NCBI GenBank assembly: GCA_963805715.1 | Contig: CAWDVK010000008.1 | Coordinates: 347,846-411,845 of the forward strand | Direction of reading: 5' to 3' | DNA from: CAWDVK01 sp963805715 | GTDB lineage: Bacteria > Actinomycetota > Actinomycetes > Streptosporangiales > Streptosporangiaceae | DNA: 64,000 bases | Part shown: positions 56,436-64,000 of the stretch, piece by piece | How the letters are laid out: each line of letters opens with the position of its first letter | How positions within the stretch are numbered: position 1 is the first letter of the stretch | Translations under genes and position numbers: made by a program | The notes under the pieces: model-generated | Database searches by the model: none | Seen by the model: only the letters and a program-made list of their open reading frames with translations | What the model was told of the DNA's origin: nothing

Positions 56436-56619
56436 CGGCGGTCTCCTCTCGGTCGAGCAGTCCGGCTACGTAGGTTTCGAGTGCTTCGACGGGGACGCGG
56501 CGGGACCCGTCGATGCGGACCGAGCGCACCAGGCCAGCCGCGAGCAGTTCGTAGAGCTTGCTGCGCGATATGGCCAGTGCTTCGGCTGCCTCAGGGACGG
56601 TCAGCAAGAGCCGGGGCAT
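56419..56619 (-). CDS. xis: Excisionase-type helix-turn-helix protein
   Basis: A 66-residue MerR/AlpA-like protein: TVPEAAEALAISRSKLYELLAAGLVRSVRIDGSRRVPVEALETYV has the winged helix of Xis proteins, which bind att DNA and bias the integrase to excision. It overlaps the integrase start by 17 bases and is preceded by the initiator gene, the usual repSA-xis-int order. Confidence 0.88.
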   Translation of the reverse strand: MPRLLLTVPEAAEALAISRSKLYELLAAGLVRSVRIDGSRRVPVEALETYVAGLLDREETADAEAS

Positions 56620-57967
56620 GGCTGGCCTCCTTCGGCGGGCTCGGCGGCGGTGGATCGGCGGGTCTGGTCGCGCCGGCGGTCAGCGGCGCAGGGGGCGAGC
56701 CTTGGCCTGCGAAGTGCCAGTGGGCGAGGACGAGCGTGGTTTCGCTCTCGGGGGCAGGCCACAGGCTGGCGGTCGCGGAGTAGTCGCGCTGATGCTGGGC
56801 GCGGTCGGCGCGCAGCGCGCCGAGAGTCGTGGAGTAGCGGCGGCTCTTGGTCGAGAAGTGGCCGCGGAAGCCAAGCATGTGCGCCCAGGCGGTCAGCCGC
56901 AGGTCGGCGAGTGCGGGCAGCCTGCCGAGGCGCAGGCATTCGGCGATGAGGCGGCGGGCATGCTCGCGGACGGGAAGATCGGGCAGGCGATCGGCAGGCG
57001 TGATCCGACGATCGAGGGTGCCGGTGCATTCGGCGGCCTTGGTGGCGTACTTGGCGACGTAGGCCGCGACCTTGGCGTCGGTCAGATCTCCGGTGGCGGT
57101 GACAGGCCGGATGTCGTGTTCGCGGCCCCAGTACAGAGTCCGGGCAGGTAAGCCGGGAGCGGCCGGGGTTTCCAGGTGGACGGTGCTGGCGGCCTGGACG
57201 ATCGCGTCGGCGAGCAGGTCGAGGGTGGCCCAGGCGGGTGGGGCGGTCGCGGGCCCGGCGGGGCCGTCGAACCGGATGATGGCGTGGAAGTGGACCACGC
57301 CGCGGCGCTGGTATTCGGCGACCTTGGCGTAGGAGACGCGCAGCTGCGCGGCGAGTGCCGTGCCGGTCATCCCGGCCTGGCGGGCAAGCGCCCGGCGCAA
57401 GGTGATGGTGAAGCGCCGCCAGAGTTCGGGGGCAGAAGCGTTGAACAGGACAGAGCCGGTGTAGTCGTAGCAGTCCGGGCACAGCGGCTCGCCGAGCAGC
57501 GGGTCGTCGCGGCTGTGGCGCTGCCCGCACGACAGGGCGTTGCCGTGCGGGCAGTCCCGGCTGCGTCGGCGGGGCCGGCATCTCAGGATCCGGCCGTCTT
57601 TCTCGCGGCGGGAGTGGACCGGGCCGAAGGAAGGCGCGGTCAAGGTGGCGAAGACGCACGGATGCTGGGCGACGGTCGCGGGAACTCCTTTGCCGCCGCT
57701 CAGCCCGGCGCGGATGAGCTGATAGGTGTCGGCGCGGTAGACCTCGGCGCAGGGCGGGCACCGGGAGGCGCGGCGGGTCTTGCAGGCGACCGGCAGGACG
57801 CCGCCGGGCTCGTGCACGGTGGTGTAGCGGTGCAGCAGCTCCCCGGTGCGACCGTCGATGTGATCGACACGGCCGCGCAGCAGGACAGGCTGCAAGCACC
57901 CGCCTGCGTGCCGGGCCGGCGCCGCGGGGATGGGGATGGTGGGCAAAGGCAGTACTCCTCTCGTCAT
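56591..57967 (-). CDS. repSA: RepSA-like replication initiator
   Basis: The likely start is the ATG at 57967 (MTRGVLPLP), giving about 458 residues; the longer frame to 58093 has no conserved residues. Cys-rich segments (CKTRRASRCPPCAEVY and CPDCYDY) and the RGVVHFHAIIRFDGP motif, a HUH-like His pair, mark the AICE rolling-circle initiators. KVAAYVAKYATKAAE also fits, with YVAKYATK carrying a candidate nicking Tyr. It would nick the element's double-strand origin. The C-terminus is Pro-rich and overlaps xis. Confidence 0.83.
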   Translation of the reverse strand: MTRGVLPLPTIPIPAAPARHAGGCLQPVLLRGRVDHIDGRTGELLHRYTTVHEPGGVLPVACKTRRASRCPPCAEVYRADTYQLIRAGLSGGKGVPATVAQHPCVFATLTAPSFGPVHSRREKDGRILRCRPRRRSRDCPHGNALSCGQRHSRDDPLLGEPLCPDCYDYTGSVLFNASAPELWRRFTITLRRALARQAGMTGTALAAQLRVSYAKVAEYQRRGVVHFHAIIRFDGPAGPATAPPAWATLDLLADAIVQAASTVHLETPAAPGLPARTLYWGREHDIRPVTATGDLTDAKVAAYVAKYATKAAECTGTLDRRITPADRLPDLPVREHARRLIAECLRLGRLPALADLRLTAWAHMLGFRGHFSTKSRRYSTTLGALRADRAQHQRDYSATASLWPAPESETTLVLAHWHFAGQGSPPAPLTAGATRPADPPPPSPPKEASHAPALADRP

Positions 57968-58195
57968 CGCCCGTGCGGGCGGTGGTGGACGAGCGGAGGC
58001 AAGCGACGGCCAGGCGGATGAGTAACGGACTATCGGGTCAGCGGTGCTGTGCCGCGTATGGCCTGGCTGGGGTTGCCTGCCGCTCAGGCGCATTCATGTG
58101 AGGCTTGGCATCGTGACCGGACTCCCGGTGACTCACCGGCCCGGCGTTTACACGGTCGTTCTGGTAGCGGGGATACCTCAGCCAACGGCATACCC

Positions 58196-58230
58196 CGTAC
58201 TAAGAGTATCTAACCAAGATTTTAAGTATC
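58196..58230. promoter_or_regulatory. 35-base operator-like element, copy 1 (upstream of repSA)
   Basis: Begins CGTACTAAGAGTAT and ends CAAGATTTTAAGTATC. It matches copy 2 at 59819 at 26 of 35 positions. It is AT-rich and lies in the 260-base gap before repSA, so it may bind the XRE-TPR regulator. Confidence 0.6.
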
Positions 58231-59449
58231 AGTTCGCTGGCCTGGAGGCGGTCAGACGTCCTGCCAGGTTTCGCAGTTCGCTGGCTGGCGGGTCTTGCAT
58301 GGCGAGCAGGTCGAAGACGAGCTGACGGACCAGCCCGTGCCCGCGGATCTGTTCAGGGGTGATGTCCTCAGCCTTGCTCAGCGCGGCGATCGCTTCGGCG
58401 ACCTGGCGGCGCTGGGCGTGAGCGCGGGCCACGTCGATCAGCATCCTGGCTCGCCGCTCGGCCGACAGGCTGGAAGTGTCCACGGTGGCCGCGGTGCGAA
58501 GGGCGCGGCCCGCGTCGCCGAGCTCGACCGCAATGGCGATCTCATACAGGCCGACGTTGGCGGGACCGAACTCGGTGTCGTAGTCGTTGCGTCCGCTGCC
58601 GAGGCGGTCGGCGATCTGCCTGGCTTGCTCAAGGTGGGCGTAGGCGCTGTCAGGGTCGTTCCCGCGGGAGGCAATGACCGCGCGCTGCAAGGTCAAGGCG
58701 CCGTACAGGGACATGGCATGCGGATCACCGCTGTCGGCTTTCGGCCGCAGGGCGTCGGCAGCAGTCCGGGCGGCTTCCTCGGCCTGGTCGTAGTGGCGGG
58801 CGCTCATGAAAACGAACACCAGCCGGAAGGCCCCGGCGGCCACCAGCATCGGGTTGCCTGCTCGCTCGGCGGCGGCCATGGCACGGTCGGCGGCGATCCA
58901 GGCGGCTTCGGGTTCACCGAGCTTGTGCAGGGCGGCCGAGCAGGCCTGGTAGGTCGAGGCCATCAGCTCGAAGGCCGCGGTCTGCTGGACCTCGGGCAGT
59001 GCCCTGGCTGCGGTCTCCAGGTCGGGGACCAGGCTGGTGAGCAGATCGGCTAGATCGGTATACCGGCCAGCATGGGTCAGGTCCCATGCCGTGCGGGCTT
59101 TGCGGCGAAGCGTGCTGAGCGCGACCGGGTGAGGGCCGTTCAGCATGGCGCGCAGCGAATAAACGCCGGACAGGGCCATGCGCAGGCTGCCGACGCCGGG
59201 CGGCTCCTCGTTCACCGCCGCGACCACAGGGGCGTCGGCGGCTAGTTCGGCGAGCGGCACTTCCAGCGCGACAGCGACGCTTTCCAGCACGGACATGCGG
59301 TCGACCTTGCGGACGCCGCGCTCCACCTGGGAAACCCAAGCCACCGACCGGCCGATCATCCTGGCCAGCTCGGGCTGTGATAGGCCACGGCGGCGCCGTT
59401 CAGCGGCGATCTTCCGGCCCAGGGCTTGCTGATAGTCCGGGGTGCTCAC
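58229..59449 (-). CDS. XRE-family regulator with TPR-like repeats
   Basis: A 406-residue protein, GTG start overlapping the ABM gene's stop. Residues 8-65 are an XRE helix-turn-helix (LGRKIAAERRRRGLSQPELARMIGRSVAWVSQVERG), and the rest is a long helical repeat region (TAAFELMASTYQACSAALHKLGEPEAAWIAADRAM and so on) like the TPR sensors that read peptides in RRNPP-type regulators. A role in controlling the element is likely from location. Confidence 0.85.
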   Translation of the reverse strand: MSTPDYQQALGRKIAAERRRRGLSQPELARMIGRSVAWVSQVERGVRKVDRMSVLESVAVALEVPLAELAADAPVVAAVNEEPPGVGSLRMALSGVYSLRAMLNGPHPVALSTLRRKARTAWDLTHAGRYTDLADLLTSLVPDLETAARALPEVQQTAAFELMASTYQACSAALHKLGEPEAAWIAADRAMAAAERAGNPMLVAAGAFRLVFVFMSARHYDQAEEAARTAADALRPKADSGDPHAMSLYGALTLQRAVIASRGNDPDSAYAHLEQARQIADRLGSGRNDYDTEFGPANVGLYEIAIAVELGDAGRALRTAATVDTSSLSAERRARMLIDVARAHAQRRQVAEAIAALSKAEDITPEQIRGHGLVRQLVFDLLAMQDPPASELRNLAGRLTASRPAN

Positions 59450-59754
59450 CCGCCGGTGCCCTTGCCGATCTGCAGAGTGAGCCAGTCAACCTCTGTGCTC
59501 GCCAGGTACTTCCCCCGCTCATCGAGGTAGCGGCGCGTATGCGAGGCCGCCTCATGCGCCTCGAAGGCCGCCCGGTCGCGGTACAGCTCATAGAAGATCC
59601 GCTGCAGCGGCTGGCCCTCCACTAGGTGGGAGGCGTACACGAGCGTCCCAGGCTCATTGGCCCGGATGGCTTCGACGGTCTCGGCTACCAGCCGGTCGTA
59701 AGCCTCGGCGCTGGCCTCGTCCTTGCAGGTGAAACGGACGCACAGACCAAACAT
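59446..59754 (-). CDS. ABM-type (antibiotic biosynthesis monooxygenase) ferredoxin-fold protein
   Basis: A 102-residue protein from the ATG at 59754 (GGAGGG at the right distance). FGLCVRFTCKDEASAEAYDRLVAETVEAIRANEPGTLVYASH and RIFYELYRDRAAFEAHEAASHTRRY fit the dimeric alpha-beta ABM/YgiN fold, which includes quinol monooxygenases. It is translationally coupled to the XRE gene. Confidence 0.85.
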   Translation of the reverse strand: MFGLCVRFTCKDEASAEAYDRLVAETVEAIRANEPGTLVYASHLVEGQPLQRIFYELYRDRAAFEAHEAASHTRRYLDERGKYLASTEVDWLTLQIGKGTGG

Positions 59755-59818
59755 GATCCCTCCAAGTCGCTGACGCCATGCTCGCACTCATTGTGCTGGG
59801 CCGGTACGGCAGATACCA

Positions 59819-59853
59819 CGTACTTATAGTATGGCTACAAGATTTAAAGTACG
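59819..59853. promoter_or_regulatory. 35-base operator-like element, copy 2 (upstream of ABM-XRE)
   Basis: CGTACTT (59819-59825) and AAGTACG (59847-59853) are 7-base inverted arms. The whole element matches copy 1. It lies between the divergent ABM-XRE and ATPase genes and contains TATAGT, a possible -10. Confidence 0.65.
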
Positions 59854-59898
59854 CTCAGGGTTAGCAAGGCTGTGGCCCAGCGCAACCAGCGAGGACGC

Positions 59899-60309
59899 AT
59901 GCACACACCAGCACCCAGAGCACCTGTATTGCGCGTCAGCCGGGTCACCTATCCGGGCGCTGGCAAGTGCATCAGCGCCGTCCGCGCCGACCTTCGGCAG
60001 TTACTCGGCGGCTGCCCGATAGCAGACGACGTGATCCTGTGCGCCTCCGAACTCGCGGCCAACGCCACCGTCCATAGCCGCTCTAGCCTGCCCGGCGGCA
60101 CGTTCACCGTTTTGGTCAAGATCAGTCCAAGCCGCTACACATGGATTGCCGTCGAAGACAGCGGTGGCCCCTGGAACCCAGCCGCCAGTGATCCCGCGCG
60201 GCCTCATGGACTGGAGATCGTCCGCGCCCTCGCTTCGGAGTGGGGCATCGACGGCGATCACAACACGCGGACGATCTGGGCAAGGTTCATCTGGTCCGAC
60301 GATTCGTAG
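59899..60309 (+). CDS. Anti-sigma-type histidine-kinase-like ATPase
   Basis: A 136-residue protein (start ATG 59899, GAGGA upstream). The N-box is in CASELAANATVHS, the G1 box in VEDSGGPW and the G2 box in GLEIVRALASEW. Such stand-alone GHKL proteins phosphorylate or bind anti-anti-sigma factors. It is divergent from ABM-XRE across operator copy 2. Confidence 0.85.
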   Translation: MHTPAPRAPVLRVSRVTYPGAGKCISAVRADLRQLLGGCPIADDVILCASELAANATVHSRSSLPGGTFTVLVKISPSRYTWIAVEDSGGPWNPAASDPARPHGLEIVRALASEWGIDGDHNTRTIWARFIWSDDS

Positions 60310-60700
60310 CGTCCGAGCCGTGCTGGCGTGAATCTGCTTAATCGGCTCTGTCGTAGATCCGCACTGGATTCGCCCTGCAGCGTGTGAGGACTTTCTTCAC
60401 GATCATCAAGGCTGCGCCGCGAGGCTGCGCCACCCGGCGCAGCGGGGCGCTGTTGATTCGAGTGGAGGTGAGAGACCTTCGCCGCTGTCCTGTCGCAGCA
60501 GGGCGGTGAAGCTGAGGGCAGCCTGATCCGGGTGGTGCCGGGGAGGGCGGGAGCAGCCCTGACAAAGCCGGGACGTGTCAGTACTGCCAGATGGGGCGGG
60601 TCCGGCGAGCGTGGCGGAAAGGAGTACGCGAGGAACCGGCGTCATTACGTCCTTCAACGCGTAGACCGGCTCAAACCTGGCGGATACGGGCCGGGCGCGG
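60310..60700. other. Gene-free stretch between the ATPase gene and the intron
   Basis: No gene is supported. Its right part, from about 60600, may belong to the group II intron but I cannot fix the 5' end; a GTGCGTACCC string near 60710 is a possible intron start. Confidence 0.4.
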
Positions 60701-60709
60701 TGCGTACCC

Positions 60710-61762
60710 GCCGGTTGGTCCCGCGGCGGGGAACTTCCGGGCGGGTTCATTGATCAGCCCGGGAGGCCATGGGGAAGGTCTGCGGCGTAGCCATGGCGAT
60801 GCCGCTGGGACAGAGCCGGGCTCCTCCTCCGCCGAGCGAATCGACAGTGAACGCGGGAACCGCCCGGTCGCGGTTCCCGGCGGCGGGCATCCGGCGCGCT
60901 GGCCGGGATAGGCGCGCCGACCGCTGAACGGGCCGGGCGGGGCGGAGCCGCCGTAGTACTCCGAGCCGGGGAAAGCCCGGCACATGGGGAAGGGCGGCAG
61001 CGGTATCGCGAAGGGAAGGAGGCTGTAATGCCGCAAGACGCGCTGCCGAATGGCAGCGCCCGCGACCTGGTCCCGATGGGGTCGTGGTCGCGGGTAGCGG
61101 GGATGCAGGCCAAGCTTCACCGTTGGGCGGCGGCCGATCCGGGCCGCCGGTTCGATGACCTGTTCAACTTCGTGCACGACCCGGCGACGCTGATCGTGGC
61201 GTTCAGCCGGGTCGCGGGCAACCAGGGCGCGAACACCCCCGGCGTGGACGGCGTGACCGCCGCCTACGTCGAGGAAATCGTCGGGCGTGCCCGGGTTCCT
61301 GGACGACCTGCGGGCCGCCCTGAAGGACGGCTCGTTCACCCCGCTGCCGGTGCGGGAACGCAAGATCCCTAAGCCGGGCGGGTCGGGGAAGCTCCGCAAG
61401 CTAGGTATTCCTTGCATCGCGGACCGGGTTGTCCAGGCGGCGCTGAAACTGGTGCTGGAGCCGATTTTCGAGGCGGACTTCGAACCGTGCTCGTACGGGT
61501 TCCGGCCCCGGCGGCGGGCTCAGGACGCGATCGCCGAGATCCACTACTTCGGCACCCGCGGCTACCGCTGGGTGCTGGATGCGGATATAGAGGCGGCCTT
61601 CGACAATGTGTCCCACGCGGCCCTGCTGGGCCGGGTGCGGGCCAGGGTCAAGGACAAGCGCGTCCTGGGGCTGGTCAGGGCGTTCCTCAAGGCGGGGATT
61701 CTCACCGAGCTGGGCGAGCGCCAGGACACCCATACCGGCACGCCGCAAGGCGGCATCCTCAC
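60710..61762 (+). mobile_element. Group II intron, 5' part, interrupted
   Basis: RNA-domain-like sequence at about 60710-61020 has the CCGTAGTACTCCGAGC and GGGGAAAGCCCGG-type strings common just upstream of intron reverse transcriptases. The RT frame follows. The intron is cut in the RT at about 61763 by the serine-recombinase element, and its 3' half is not in the window. Confidence 0.6.
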
Positions 61763-61805
61763 GCCCCCAACGCAATGGGCAACTTCTGCTTCGATGTCAC
61801 GCTGA
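61028..61805 (+). pseudogene. ltrA: Group II intron reverse transcriptase/maturase, frameshifted and truncated
   Basis: The frame from ATG 61028 (AAGGAGG upstream) has LHRWAAADPGRRFDDLFNFV and NTPGVDGVTAAYVEEIV; a one-base change near 61283 moves it to VPGFLDDLRAALKDGSFTPLPVRERKIPKPGG. RT blocks RKLGIPCIADRVVQAAL, SYGFRPRRRAQDAI and VLDADIEAAFDNVSH follow. At TGTPQGGILTPP, just before the block that would hold the YADD catalytic box, the frame enters the inverted repeat of another element. Active site, maturase and endonuclease regions are lost. Confidence 0.85.
61763..61785. repeat. Left 23-base inverted repeat
   Basis: Core CCCAACGCAATGGGCAACTT; its reverse complement ends the window at 63978-64000. 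Confidence 0.9.
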
Positions 61806-61876
61806 GCTACCGGCGGCTGGAACGGCCGCGGCGTGTCACAGGCGGTTCTTGACATGTCGGGTAGTACGCTTACGGC

Positions 61877-62218
61877 ATGGCTGGTGACCGGGTTCGTGCT
61901 GGTGAGTACGCCGAGCGGATCAACGCGGCCGCGGACCTGGCCGAGGCGGGTGTCCCGGTGGCTGAGGCGGCGCGGGTGCTGGCGTCCCGGTTCGGGTGCT
62001 CACAGCGGCAGGCCCGCCGTTATGCCGAGCGCGCGGCGGTGTCCGGGCGGGTGGATGCGCCGCAGGTCACCACGGTGTTCACGGTCAAGCTGCCGGCCGG
62101 GCTTGCGGGTGCTGTCCGCGAGCATGCCCGGATGTCGGGGCGGACGATCTCCGCCGTGGTGGCCCAGGCAGTGGAGGAGTTCCTGGCGCGGGGCCGCAGA
62201 GAGCATCCGCGCAGGTGA
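61877..62218 (+). CDS. HTH + ribbon-helix-helix DNA-binding protein
   Basis: A 113-residue protein. Residues 10-55 form a helix-turn-helix (AADLAEAGVPVAEAARVLASRFGCSQRQARRYAERA), and residues 62-105 resemble an RHH/CopG strand-helix-helix (TTVFTVKLPAGLAGAVREHARMSGRTISAVVAQAVEEFL). Possibly a repressor or recombination directionality factor. A TTGACA box lies at 61849-61854, 23 bases before the start. Confidence 0.7.
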   Translation: MAGDRVRAGEYAERINAAADLAEAGVPVAEAARVLASRFGCSQRQARRYAERAAVSGRVDAPQVTTVFTVKLPAGLAGAVREHARMSGRTISAVVAQAVEEFLARGRREHPRR

Positions 62219-62460
62219 GCAACCGGGCCGTCGAGGGCGAGTACGTCTTCGGCCGCCACGCGGCCACGGATCTGTCAGTGGCCTACGGCATTCTCGTACC
62301 GCAGCGGCGGGCCCGGCTCCGGGCTGGCCAGGAAGGAAGGCCGCCCCGTGACCAGCGCGGCGATCTACGCCCGGGTGTCCAGCGCCCGGCAGAAGAAGGA
62401 CCAGACGATCGGCTCCCAGACCGCGGCGCTGCGCGACCACGCCGCGCAGAACCGGCTTGA
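62215..62460 (+). CDS. Small ORF overlapping the recombinase start
   Basis: GTG 62215 overlaps the previous stop and gives an 81-residue frame (VEGEYVFGRHAATDLSVAYGILVPQRRARL). The first 50 residues have the look of the small proteins that precede serine recombinases; the rest overlaps the recombinase gene in another frame and is low-confidence. Confidence 0.4.
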   Translation: MSNRAVEGEYVFGRHAATDLSVAYGILVPQRRARLRAGQEGRPPRDQRGDLRPGVQRPAEEGPDDRLPDRGAARPRRAEPA

Positions 62461-64000
62461 CGTCCCGGAGGAGTGGGTCTTCGAGGACGAGGGGCATTCG
62501 GGGGCGACGCTGGTGCGCCCTGCGCTGGAGGCCCTGCGTGACCTGGCCGCTCAGGGCTGCGTGGATGTGGTGCTGTGCTACTCCCCGGACCGGCTGGCCC
62601 GCAAGTTCGCCTACCAGGCGCTGCTGATCGAGGGCTCGCCCGCGCCGGGGTGCGGGTGGAGTTCGTCCGGGGCCCGCGCGGTGACACCCCCGAGGACCAG
62701 CTGATGGTCCAGTTCCAGGGCATGTTCGCCGAGTACGAGAAAGCTCAGCTGATGGAGCGTTACCGGCGCGGCAAGGCTCACCGTGCCCGGACCGGGTCAG
62801 TGAACGTCCTGTCGGGCGCCCCGTTCGGCTACCGGTATATCCGCAAGAGCGACCATGCCGGGGCCGCCTACCAGATCATCGAGCGTGAGGCTGTACTAGT
62901 CGCCGAGATGTTCCGCCGCTATGCCGACGACGGCGCCGCGATCGCCGACCTGGGCCGCTGGCTGACCAGCCAGGGCGTACTGACCCGGACCGGCAAGTCC
63001 CGGTGGGACCGCAGCGTGATCTGGGGCATGCTGCGCAACCCCGCCTACGCCGGCCGCGCCGTCTTCGGCAAGACCATGGCCATCAGCGAGTCCCCCGGCC
63101 TGAACCGGGTCGCCCGCCTGCAAGGACGCTCGGTGCCCCGGCCGGTCAGGACCATCGACCGGCCCCGGGAGGAATGGACCCAGATCCCCGTCCCGGCCAT
63201 CGTGACCGAGGAAACCTTCGAGCGCGTCCGGCAGCGGCTGGAGGACAACAAGCGGTTCGCCTCCCGCAACACCAGGGTCCCCTCCCTGCTGCAGGGCCTG
63301 GCTGCCTGCTCGGCGTGCGGATACGGCTACTACCGCACGTCCACCCGGACCACCAGTAAGAAGATCTACTACTACCGGTGCCTGGGCTCTGATGACTACC
63401 GCTACGAAGGCGGGCGGGTCTGCGGCAACAAGCCGGTCCGCGCCGACTACCTCGACGCCGTCGTGTGGGACCACATCACCGGCCTGCTCGCCGACCCGGC
63501 CCTGATCCGCGCCGAGATCAGCAAGCGGCTGAACGCCGCCCGCACCGCCGATCCGGTCATCCGCCAGCGCAAGCAGCTGGAAGCTGCGCTGGCCAAGGCC
63601 ACCACCTCGCTCACCGCCATGATCGAGGCTTTCCAGGAGCAGCTGATCACCATCGACGAGCTACGCGCCCGGATGCCGCACCTGCGCACGCGAGAGGCGA
63701 GCCTGCACGCCCAGATAGACGCCCTGGACGCCCAGCTTGCAGACCGCGAGGTCTACCTCAAGCTCGCTGACGACCTGGAGGGCTTCCTCGCCCAGCTACG
63801 CGGCAACGCCGTCACCTCCGCCGTCGAGGAACGTCAGCGCGTGCTCCGGCTGCTCGTCAAGGACATCCTCATCGGCCCCGAGAAGATCACCATCCGGCAC
63901 CGCATCCCCGCCCGCGGGAACGGCACCGCCGCCCGCCAGCACGACGCCCAAACCGATACGGAGGGTGACCAACAGGCAAGTTGCCCATTGCGTTGGGGGC
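62348..64000 (+). pseudogene. Large serine recombinase, frameshifted and 3'-partial
   Basis: GTG 62348 (AAGGAAGG upstream) opens the resolvase domain: SAAIYARVSSARQKKDQT holds the nucleophile Ser, and SPDRLARKFAYQALLIE is the conserved helix. A missing base near 62632 shifts the frame; the +1 frame then has RVEFVRGPRGDTPEDQLMVQF and runs through the recombinase domain (WDRSVIWGMLRNPAYAG) and zinc beta-ribbon (CSACGYGYYR with later CLGSDDY and VCGN) and a coiled-coil to the window end without a stop. Serine integrases of this size join attP and attB. The C-terminus reads into the right inverted repeat. Confidence 0.82.
63978..64000. repeat. Right 23-base inverted repeat
   Basis: Exact inverse of 61763-61785, at the last bases of the window. 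Confidence 0.9.

Larger units (their letters stand above)
55192..64000. mobile_element. AICE-like integrative element at tRNA-Phe (right end outside the window)
   Basis: Integrase, excisionase and RepSA run in order away from the tRNA-Phe 3' end, the layout of actinomycete integrative and conjugative elements such as pSAM2; pMEA100-type elements also use tRNA-Phe. XRE-TPR, ABM and ATPase genes follow. No TraSA/FtsK-like transfer gene or second att copy is seen, so completeness is unknown. Confidence 0.75.
61763..64000. mobile_element. Serine-recombinase element with 23-base inverted ends
   Basis: 61763-61785 is the exact reverse complement of 63978-64000. Inside are a helix-turn-helix/ribbon-helix-helix protein, a small overlapping frame and a large serine recombinase. 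It sits within the group II RT gene. The right boundary is the last base shown, so the true end may be further right. Confidence 0.65.

Noticed and set aside
61763..64000. DDE transposon explanation for the 23-base inverted repeats
   Set aside because: No transposase of that type is encoded; the genes inside are a serine recombinase and a small DNA-binding protein.

Overview
The window is very GC-rich, densely coded DNA from an actinomycete. Evidence is the frequent GTG starts, overlapping stop/start junctions, Ala/Gly/Pro-rich proteins, a RepSA-type integrative element beside tRNA-Phe, and actinobacterial families such as the DUF1918 protein and GH15, TreY and TreZ enzymes. I place it in Actinomycetota with confidence, and nearer Streptosporangiales or Streptomyces relatives only as inference.

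Region 1 to 40.1 kb is ordinary chromosome. It opens inside an S9 peptidase, followed by a divergent NDP kinase, an OsmC protein, a GT87 glycosyltransferase overlapping a Y-family polymerase, and a CoA-transferase/methyltransferase fusion. Carbohydrate genes dominate: a GH15 trehalase-like enzyme, glgX-treY-treZ (trehalose from glycogen), aquaporin, a GH65 disaccharide phosphorylase with half a sugar transporter behind it, a secreted beta-propeller protein and an SMP-30 hydrolase. Among them lie AlkB-like, DNA ligase, orphan C5 methyltransferase, membrane-anchored sigma factor, a regulatory-domain/methylmalonyl-CoA decarboxylase fusion, and a TPP enzyme of the pyruvate oxidase group.

Region 41.0 to 48.6 kb is a decaying island array left of an intact tRNA-Lys(TTT). 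Copies of the tRNA 3' end at 41018 and 43850 divide it into two small units with matching ends. They carry two toxin-antitoxin-like pairs, a CBS protein, an MBL hydrolase, a flavodoxin and several pseudogenes with nonsense codons. No integrase is recognisable.

Region 48.6 to 55.2 kb returns to chromosome: thioesterase, SLOG protein, GNAT, DUF1275, a secreted protein with a strong terminator, glutaryl-CoA-dehydrogenase-like enzyme, PspC protein, then tRNA-Glu, tRNA-Asp and tRNA-Phe.

Region 55.2 to 64 kb is an actinomycete integrative conjugative element (AICE)-like island at tRNA-Phe: frameshifted integrase, excisionase, RepSA initiator, XRE-TPR regulator, ABM protein and anti-sigma-type ATPase. 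It contains a group II intron whose reverse transcriptase is cut by a serine-recombinase element bounded by 23-base inverted repeats; the window ends at the second repeat.

Several otherwise well conserved genes (GATase, treY, treZ, integrase, reverse transcriptase, serine recombinase) are each split by single-base indels. This may reflect sequencing error as much as biology, so their pseudogene status is open.
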